DNA of 11,395 nt, from positions 1 through 11,395 of the forward strand of contig JAKAMV010000226.1 in assembly GCA_021812735.1 (NCBI GenBank), written 5' to 3'. The DNA comes from Chloroflexota bacterium. Its GTDB lineage: Bacteria > Chloroflexota > Limnocylindria > Limnocylindrales > CSP1-4. Of this stretch, positions 6,939 through 11,395 are shown one piece after another (within the stretch, counting starts at the first letter, position 1; every line of letters starts with the position of its first letter). A program made the translations under genes and the position numbers. Under the pieces are notes generated by a model, which was given only the letters and a program-made list of their open reading frames with translations, did no database searches and was not told where the DNA came from.

Positions 6939-6961
6939 GCCGCGTCAGGCGAGCGGGCCGC
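6920..6961. repeat. 21-bp perfect tandem duplication spanning the kinase stop codon
   Basis: Positions 6920-6940 and 6941-6961 are identical. The unit is seven codons long. On the minus strand the upstream copy encodes the kinase's last residues G-G-P-L-A and its TGA stop (6947-6945). The second copy repeats the same residues and a second in-frame TGA at 6926-6924. This is a recent or maintained duplication of the gene's 3' end. Confidence 0.95.
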
Positions 6962-8405
6962 CTGAGGGCGGCACGGTCGGCACGGTCGGCACCGGCGGCA
7001 GGAGGACCGTGACCCGGGCGCCGCTGGGGGCCAGGTTCTCGGCCCGCGCGCTGCCCCCGTGCGCCTCGGCGAGCGCCCGGACGATGGCGAGGCCTAGTCC
7101 GGAGCCCCCGCCCGCGCGCGCCGGGTCGGCGCGGTAGAAGCGGTCGAAGACGCGGTCGGTCGCGCCAGGGGGAAACCCGGGGCCGTCGTCGCTCACCCGC
7201 AGCGCCACCCAGGCCGGCACGGCCGCCGCGCTGCCGCCGGGGGCGGACGGGACCGGCAGCAAGCGCGCCTCGACCAGGACGTGCCCGCCGGGACGAACGA
7301 AGCCCAGCGCATTGGACACGAGGTTGCCGAGGATGCGCTCGACGGCCGCCCGGTCGGCCACCAGGGCCAGGCCCGCGTCGGCGGCCGCGGTGAGCTCTGC
7401 CCCGGCTGCCGTCGCCTGCCGGCCAAACCGCGCGGCCGCGTCGGCAACCGCCGCGGCGGGGTCGATCGCCTCCGGCCGCAGGCCCGCGCGGCCGGCCCGC
7501 AGCTCGTCGATCGAGCGCAGGTTGTCCACGAGCCGCTCCATGCGGGCCGCCTCCTGCGCGATCGCGTCGCCGGCCCGTGCCACTCCCGTCCCGGACGCGG
7601 TCCCGTCGCGGAGCGCCTCGGCGAAGCCGCTCACCACCGTGAGCGGCGTGCGCAGGTCGTGGCGGACGCTCGCGAGCACCTCGCGCTCCTCGGCCCTGAC
7701 CCGCTCGAGCTCGGCGGTGGTGGCGTTGAAGCGGTCGGCCAGCTCCCGCACCTCGCGCGGGCCCTCGGGCGGCACCGGCGCGACCGGGGCTCCAGGCAGC
7801 GCGGCGGTGGCCGCGGTCAGGCGACTGAGCGGCCGCGTGATCGAGCGCGAGAGCGCCCAGGCAATCGGGATGCCGACCGCCGCCGTGATCAGCAGGACGA
7901 TGGGCATGACCCGCAGGAGGTCATTGAGCGCCTGCGTGCCCGACGCGTCGGGCAGCGTCAGCAGGATGGCCACGGGTCCGGCCAGCGCCCCCTGGGACCT
8001 GACCAGGGTGACCGACGTGAGGACGTGCCGACCGCCACCGGCCGGCAGCTCGCCCCCGCGCGACTCGCCCGGGGTCAGGGCCGGGTCAACGGTGACAGCG
8101 GACACATCCACCGCGAGTGGCGAGGGTCGGATCGGCACCACCCGCCCGCCCACGATCTCGTAGACGCCGATCTCGGCCCGCAGCCCCGGGGCGGTGGCGG
8201 CCAGCTCGTGCTGCAGGTCGGCAACTGCCCCGGGCTGTCGGACGCGGGCGGCCACGGGCTGGGCGATGTCGCCCAGCGTCGCGAGGGCGGCGTCGCGGTG
8301 CAAACCGCGGAGGCTCACGAACAGCCCGCCGCCGACGGCGAGCACCGCGACGAGGCCGACGGCGACGAACGCGGCCGCGATTCGGGACGCGACCCGGTCA
8401 GGCAT
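6945..8405 (-). CDS. Membrane sensor histidine kinase (class I, HAMP)
   Basis: This 486-aa two-component sensor partners the response regulator just upstream. TM1 spans about residues 9-31. An extracytoplasmic sensor domain of about 130 residues has no recognisable fold. TM2 spans about 166-187 and is followed by a HAMP linker (S-R-S-I-T-R-P-L-S-R-L). The HisKA region has the phosphoacceptor H249 in S-V-R-H-D-L-R-T-P-L. The ATPase domain shows the N box (G-N361-L-V-S-N365-A-L), the G1 box D406-D-G-P-G-F, the F box V-F-D-R-F-Y-R-A-D and the G2 box G-G-S-G-L-G-L-A-I-V at about 432-441. All residues needed for activity appear present. ATG 8405 is preferred because it overlaps the regulator's stop by 8 bp (ATGCCTGA), implying translational coupling. 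A TTG at 8426 in the same frame is less likely. The C-terminus carries a P-T-V-P-T-V repeat from a 9-bp tandem repeat and ends in the duplicated G-G-P-L-A segment. The signal sensed is unknown. Confidence 0.95.
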   Translation of the reverse strand: MPDRVASRIAAAFVAVGLVAVLAVGGGLFVSLRGLHRDAALATLGDIAQPVAARVRQPGAVADLQHELAATAPGLRAEIGVYEIVGGRVVPIRPSPLAVDVSAVTVDPALTPGESRGGELPAGGGRHVLTSVTLVRSQGALAGPVAILLTLPDASGTQALNDLLRVMPIVLLITAAVGIPIAWALSRSITRPLSRLTAATAALPGAPVAPVPPEGPREVRELADRFNATTAELERVRAEEREVLASVRHDLRTPLTVVSGFAEALRDGTASGTGVARAGDAIAQEAARMERLVDNLRSIDELRAGRAGLRPEAIDPAAAVADAAARFGRQATAAGAELTAAADAGLALVADRAAVERILGNLVSNALGFVRPGGHVLVEARLLPVPSAPGGSAAAVPAWVALRVSDDGPGFPPGATDRVFDRFYRADPARAGGGSGLGLAIVRALAEAHGGSARAENLAPSGARVTVLLPPVPTVPTVPPSGGPLA

Positions 8406-9072
8406 CGGCCACCAGCCGGTAGCCAACGCCGCGGACCGACTCGATCGACGGCCCGCCCGTCCCGATCTTCTTGCGCAGCTCCGACACGTGGACGTCCACG
8501 GTGCGCGTCTCGCCCGGGAAGTCCGTCCCCCAGACGTCCTCCAGCAGCGCCTCGCGGCTCAGCACGATGCCGGGGTCGCGGGCCAGGGCGGCCAGGAGGT
8601 CGAACTCGCGGGCGCGCAGCTCCAGCGGTCGCCCGGCCAGCGTTGCCTCGCGCCGTCGCGGGTCCAGCCGCAGCGAGCCCGCCTCGATCGGCCGGCCGGC
8701 CCGCAGCGACCCGTCCGAGCGGCGCAGGATCGCCTTCACCCGCGCCACCAGCGACCGCGGGTTGAACGGCTTGGTCACGTAGTCGTCGGCGCCCAGCTCC
8801 AGGCCCACGATCGCGTCCACGTCGTCAGCGCGCGCCGTCAGCATCAGGACGGGCGTGTCCGCGACGCGTCGGATGGCGCGGCACACCTCGAACCCGTCCA
8901 TGCCCGGCAGCATCAGGTCCAGGACCACGAGGTCCGGCGCGGCGGTCCGGTGCAGCTCGACCGCCGTCGGGCCGTCGGCAGCGGCGACGGTCGCGAACCC
9001 GGCCCCCTCGAGGTACATCCGAACCAGATCGACGATGTTCGGGTTGTCGTCCACCACCAGGATGGTCTTCAT
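8398..9072 (-). CDS. OmpR/PhoB-family response regulator
   Basis: This 224-aa DNA-binding regulator is the first gene of the two-gene operon with the kinase. The receiver domain (1-115) has the acidic pair D8-D9, phosphoacceptor D52 (V-V-L-D-L-M-L-P-G-M-D-G), T79 in L-M-L-T-A-R, Y98 and K101-P-F, so a complete phosphorylation switch. The winged-helix effector domain (about 126-224) includes L-R-A-R-E-F-D-L-L, T-V-D-V-H-V-S-E-L-R-K-K-I-G and the terminal wing V-R-G-V-G-Y-R-L-V. These are classic Trans_reg_C features. It probably binds direct repeats near promoters, including perhaps its own. ATG 9072 fits the family N-terminus (M-K-T-I-L-V-V-D-D). A TAGACT box 8 nt upstream suggests a leaderless transcript. 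The stop overlaps the kinase start by 8 bp. Confidence 0.96.
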   Translation of the reverse strand: MKTILVVDDNPNIVDLVRMYLEGAGFATVAAADGPTAVELHRTAAPDLVVLDLMLPGMDGFEVCRAIRRVADTPVLMLTARADDVDAIVGLELGADDYVTKPFNPRSLVARVKAILRRSDGSLRAGRPIEAGSLRLDPRRREATLAGRPLELRAREFDLLAALARDPGIVLSREALLEDVWGTDFPGETRTVDVHVSELRKKIGTGGPSIESVRGVGYRLVADA

Positions 9073-9080
9073 CGCCCGCG

Positions 9081-9086
9081 AGTCTA
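9081..9086 (-). promoter_or_regulatory. Candidate -10 box for the two-component operon
   Basis: TAGACT (9086 to 9081, minus strand) lies 8 nt before ATG 9072, the same geometry as the aldehyde dehydrogenase box, predicting a leaderless or near-leaderless transcript. It sits 4 nt after the base of the hairpin at 9091-9127. Any -35 would therefore lie within that inverted repeat, and no good -35 consensus is seen there. Confidence 0.45.
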
Positions 9087-9090
9087 CGCG

Positions 9091-9127
9091 CGGCACGCCG
9101 GGCGACTCGGGGTCGCCCGGCGCGCCG
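9091..9127 (-). terminator. Long hairpin terminating the secreted-protein transcript
   Basis: The arms 9091-9106 and 9112-9127 form a 16-bp stem with a 5-nt loop, 11 bp of which are perfect. In minus-strand RNA the only imperfect pair is a G-U wobble; in plus-strand RNA it is an A-C mismatch. It therefore suits minus-strand transcription. It starts 31 nt after the stop of the secreted protein (9159) and ends 4 nt before the regulator's -10 box. It may also act as an operator for the regulator operon. Confidence 0.6.
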
Positions 9128-9158
9128 CGCCAGGGCCAGATCGGCGTCCGGCCTGGGG

Positions 9159-9932
9159 CTACCGCAGGGCCCGGAGCGTGCCGCCCTCGCGGGCGGCCGC
9201 GATCCGGAGGTCGCGCCGGGCGGCCACGACGGCCCGGTTGTCCGCGTTGAGGACCGGCCTGGCGGACCCGCTGTCCCACTGGGCCGGCGTGAGCGCGAGG
9301 AGGAGGGCGGCCTGGCCGTTAACCTTCGCCTCGGCCGCCGCGATGAATCGCTGCATCGCCGCCAGCCTCGCCGCGGCGGCCGACTCGTTCTTGCCCGCGC
9401 TCTGCCCGGCGGCGATGGCAGCCTGCAGCTGGCCAGCTCGCGCCGTGAGATCCGCCGCGGTCGCGTCCACCTGGTCGTCGGCGCGCACGAGCGCCACCTG
9501 CCGCGAGACAAGGGTGTAGACGCGGTTCTGGGTCCTGATCGCCCGGATGTCGGTCCGCAGGTCGCTCACGGTGGTGTCCGCGTCGATCTTGGCCCCGAGC
9601 GCCTGGAGGCTGCTCTCGGTCCCGCTGATGATGGCGTTCAGGGCGGCCGCGTGGTCGGCCGTGATCACGGTCGAGCTGGCGACCGCGGCGCTGAGCCGGC
9701 CGAGGGTGGTGAGCCGCAGCTGCACCTGGCAGTCGCCCGAGGCGCGCAGCGTGTCAACCGACGTCGACTGCTTGACCGCGATCGCCTGCGCGAGGCACGA
9801 GGTGGTGGCGGCGGCCGGCGTCGTCGTGGAGGCCGACGCGGCGGCCGGCACCAGGGTCGCCACCGCGATGGCGAGGACCCCGGCCGTGCCGGCCATGATC
9901 CGCCTGGGGGTCTGGTTTCGCGTGGTTGCCAT
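9159..9932 (-). CDS. Secreted helical protein of unknown function
   Basis: This 257-aa protein is not one I recognise. Residues 1-34 form a signal peptide: basic T-P-R-R-I-M, a hydrophobic run A-G-V-L-A-I-A-V-A-T-L-V-P, and a likely cleavage site after A-S-A (about 34). The mature part is rich in Ala, Gln, Ser and Thr and looks largely alpha-helical with coiled-coil character. C46 and C68 are visible in the mature N-terminal part and could form a disulfide in the exported protein. There is no lipobox or C-terminal anchor, so it is probably free outside the membrane. ATG 9932 is supported by GGGAG 6 nt upstream (9943-9939). It lies just upstream of the two-component operon on the same strand but is separated by a strong hairpin. 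A role as a ligand, sensor partner or target of that system is a guess from position. Confidence 0.8.
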   Translation of the reverse strand: MATTRNQTPRRIMAGTAGVLAIAVATLVPAAASASTTTPAAATTSCLAQAIAVKQSTSVDTLRASGDCQVQLRLTTLGRLSAAVASSTVITADHAAALNAIISGTESSLQALGAKIDADTTVSDLRTDIRAIRTQNRVYTLVSRQVALVRADDQVDATAADLTARAGQLQAAIAAGQSAGKNESAAAARLAAMQRFIAAAEAKVNGQAALLLALTPAQWDSGSARPVLNADNRAVVAARRDLRIAAAREGGTLRALR

Positions 9933-9971
9933 GGTTCGCTCCCTTCGGATCTCGGGCGCCCGCGTCGTCGC

Positions 9972-10000
9972 ATGTCGCCCGAATTCGATCTCGCTGTCAA
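9972..10000 (-). promoter_or_regulatory. Candidate promoter of the secreted-protein gene
   Basis: A perfect TTGACA (10000 to 9995, minus strand) is followed 17 nt later by CGACAT (9977 to 9972), a weak -10 matching only the last AT of TATAAT. Transcription would begin about 33 nt upstream of ATG 9932, giving a leader with the GGGAG Shine-Dalgarno. A strong -35 with a weak -10 is typical of an activator-dependent promoter, and the flanking palindrome fits regulated expression. Confidence 0.45.
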
Positions 10001-10016
10001 GTCCCGGCGCCGGGAC
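10001..10016. promoter_or_regulatory. 16-bp perfect palindrome abutting the -35 box
   Basis: GTCCCGGCGCCGGGAC is its own reverse complement. It ends exactly where TTGACA begins on the minus strand. A dyad in this position commonly binds a dimeric regulator. A second, 8-bp palindrome (ggacgtcc, 10013-10020) overlaps its edge. GC-rich palindromes arise more readily by chance in this genome, so operator function is inferred. Confidence 0.45.
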
Positions 10017-10131
10017 GTCCGGCGACTGGGGCCATCCTCGTGGAGGGCGCGCCGCGCAACCACGGGCGTGGCCGCGTCGTCCGTAAGCGGCGTGTAAGGC
10101 GGCAGGGCCCGGCCGCGTGGCGGTACGCCCC

Positions 10132-10159
10132 TTGCGCGCCACCGCGCTCGCGCCATCAT
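10132..10159 (+). promoter_or_regulatory. Candidate promoter of the MFS transporter gene
   Basis: TTGCGC (10132-10137), a 16-nt spacer and CATCAT (10154-10159, 4/6 match to TATAAT) lie about 98 nt before the GTG start. This leaves a leader of about 90 nt. The match is moderate and not unique in so GC-rich a sequence. Confidence 0.3.
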
Positions 10160-10256
10160 GGGCGCTGTGAGGCGCGAACGCCCGGCGCGGCTCGCGAAAG
10201 AGGTCGGGCGCCATGGCGGGGCCCCGGCGCGGGGACCGGACCCGCTGAGGGGACGG

Positions 10257-11395
10257 GTGACCGTGCGTGGGCTGAGGTTCCTGGCCGCCGGCACATCCGG
10301 CCGCCACGCATCGCGGCTGGCGACGGCGCCGCGCGAGGCCGGCCTCGCGCGGCTCGGCGGGCTGACGGCGTACTGGCTCGGGCTGTCGGTCCTGTGGGGC
10401 GCCCTCACGACGGTGATCCTGCCCCGCCTCGTCGAGCAGGCCGTCGGCACCGCGGTCAAGACCAGCGCGCTCGCGCTGGTGGCCGCGGTCCAGGCGCTGG
10501 TGGCCATGGTGGTGCAGCCCACCGCCGGCGCCGCGTCAGACCGGTGGTCGAGCCGGTGGGGTCGCCGGCGGCCGCTCATGGTGGTCGGCGTGGCCGCCCA
10601 GCTGGTGTTCCTGGCGCTCCTCGCTCGCGCCGGGACGCTGTGGGCGATCATCGGGATCATGGCCCTGAGCGAGCTCGCGTCCAACACGGCGCAGGGCCCG
10701 TACCAGGGGCTGCTCCCCGACATCGTCCCCGCCGACCGCCGCGGGCTCGCCTCCGGGCTCCTCGGCGCGTCCCAGCTGGCTGGCCAGGTCGTGGGCGTGG
10801 CGGTCGCCGGCCTGCTGGTGGCGCTGGGCCACGATGGCGCGGCGATCGCGTTCGCGGGCGGCGCTGTGGCGCTGGGCCTGCTCACGACCCTCGTCGCGGC
10901 CCCGGAGGCGGCGACCGCGGGCGAGGATGCCAGCCTCCGCGCGGCGCTGCGCTCGAGCGTGGCGGGTGCCACGCGCCATCTCGGGCACCGACCCGCGTGG
11001 GGCCGGGCGCTGCGCACGATGCTCCTCGACGTGTGGGGGCCGGACGTCCTCGAGCGGCGCGACTACGTCTGGCTGCTGGTGTCGCGCCTCGCGATCCTGA
11101 TGGCGACCGGCACGCTCCAGCCGTTCATCTACTTCTACCTCGAGGACTCGATGGGGCTCGGCAGCGCCGCGGCGCAGGGCGTCGTGCCGCTGGCCGCGCT
11201 GGTCGCGCTGGTGGCGCTGCTGGCCGCCATCCCGGGCGGCGCGGCCACCGCGCGCTGGGGCCGGGTTCGGACCGTCGGTGCGAGCGCGCTGCTCGGGGCG
11301 GCGGGCGCGGCAGCGTTCGCCGTGGCACCGGTCTACCTCGCGCTGTTCGTGATCGCGATCCCGTTCGGGATGGCCATGGGCGTGTTCCTCTCGGC
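10257..11395 (+). CDS. MFS transporter, truncated by window end
   Basis: At least 379 codons are open to the window edge with no stop. This is the N-terminal part of a 12-TM major facilitator permease of the sugar/GPH/SLC45-like type. A basic N-terminus of about 40 residues precedes TM1 (L-T-A-Y-W-L-G-L-S-V-L-W-G). The loop between TM2 and TM3 carries the signature motif A-S-D-R-W-S-S-R-W-G-R-R-R-P. The TM4-5 region has Q-G-P-Y-Q-G-L-L-P-D-I-V-P and R-R-G-L-A-S-G-L-L-G, both common in sugar-symporter-like MFS proteins. A hydrophilic middle loop (P-E-A-A-T-A-G-E-D onward) separates the two halves. The second half continues through L-Q-P-F-I-Y-F-Y-L-E-D. The substrate is unknown; a sugar or drug is possible. 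The start is GTG 10257, or GTG 10263 in the same frame: GAGGGGA at 10247-10253 is close to the first (3 nt) and 9 nt from the second. It is divergent from the secreted protein. Confidence 0.88.
   Translation, partial: MTVRGLRFLAAGTSGRHASRLATAPREAGLARLGGLTAYWLGLSVLWGALTTVILPRLVEQAVGTAVKTSALALVAAVQALVAMVVQPTAGAASDRWSSRWGRRRPLMVVGVAAQLVFLALLARAGTLWAIIGIMALSELASNTAQGPYQGLLPDIVPADRRGLASGLLGASQLAGQVVGVAVAGLLVALGHDGAAIAFAGGAVALGLLTTLVAAPEAATAGEDASLRAALRSSVAGATRHLGHRPAWGRALRTMLLDVWGPDVLERRDYVWLLVSRLAILMATGTLQPFIYFYLEDSMGLGSAAAQGVVPLAALVALVALLAAIPGGAATARWGRVRTVGASALLGAAGAAAFAVAPVYLALFVIAIPFGMAMGVFLS

Larger units (their letters stand above)
9933..10256. other. 324-bp divergent intergenic region
   Basis: This is a non-coding gap between the secreted protein (minus) and the MFS transporter (plus). 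It holds the candidate promoters in both directions and the 16-bp palindrome annotated separately, plus a Shine-Dalgarno for each gene. Short open frames here lack supported starts. Nothing else, such as an RNA gene or riboswitch, could be recognised. Confidence 0.6.

Noticed and set aside
8406..8426. Earlier TTG start for the histidine kinase
   Set aside because: The ATG at 8405 has the coupled overlap with the regulator stop and gives a normal short N-terminus before TM1.
9933..10307. N-terminal extension of the secreted-protein frame
   Set aside because: It would bury the signal peptide. ATG 9932 has a good ribosome binding site and the extension has no domain.

Overview
This 11.4 kb window is bacterial chromosomal DNA of very high G+C content, well over 70% by eye, with almost every third codon position G or C. 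Several starts look leaderless: a TAnnnT box lies 6-8 nt before the start codon. Others have a purine-rich Shine-Dalgarno. This style fits high-GC Chloroflexota (Limnocylindria-like) or a deep actinobacterial lineage; the sequence alone does not decide between them. No phage, transposase, CRISPR, tRNA or rRNA is visible, and it reads as an ordinary metabolic and regulatory region.

Layout. An 18-bp tandem repeat (3-92), perhaps the lysine/alanine-rich tail of an upstream gene, precedes a large FMN/4Fe-4S/FAD oxidoreductase of the Old Yellow Enzyme/2,4-dienoyl-CoA reductase/trimethylamine dehydrogenase type (158-2176, +). It converges, across a strong hairpin, on an unusually long aldehyde dehydrogenase superfamily protein (2344-4206, -). 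Upstream of that on the same strand is a GT-C fold membrane glycosyltransferase of the GT39/PMT_2 type (4355-5863, -). A 153-bp divergent promoter region separates it from a retinol-dehydrogenase-like SDR (6017-6892, +).

The SDR converges on a two-component system: histidine kinase (6945-8405, -) and OmpR/PhoB-type regulator (8398-9072, -). The regulator is transcribed first and the two genes overlap by 8 bp. Upstream on the same strand, behind a hairpin terminator, is a secreted protein of unknown function (9159-9932, -). A 324-bp intergenic region, with a TTGACA box abutting a 16-bp perfect palindrome, separates it from a divergent MFS transporter (10257 to the window edge, +), which is cut off.

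How the genes relate. The regulator and kinase form a clear operon. The secreted protein could be an envelope-stress or sensing partner of that system, but this rests on proximity only. The oxidoreductase, aldehyde dehydrogenase and SDR are all redox enzymes, but they lie on different transcripts and no shared pathway can be shown. I found no convincing new multi-gene system. The most notable items are the exact tandem repeats, a duplicated stop-codon segment at the kinase C-terminus, the hairpin immediately preceding the regulator promoter, and the palindrome at the secreted-protein promoter.
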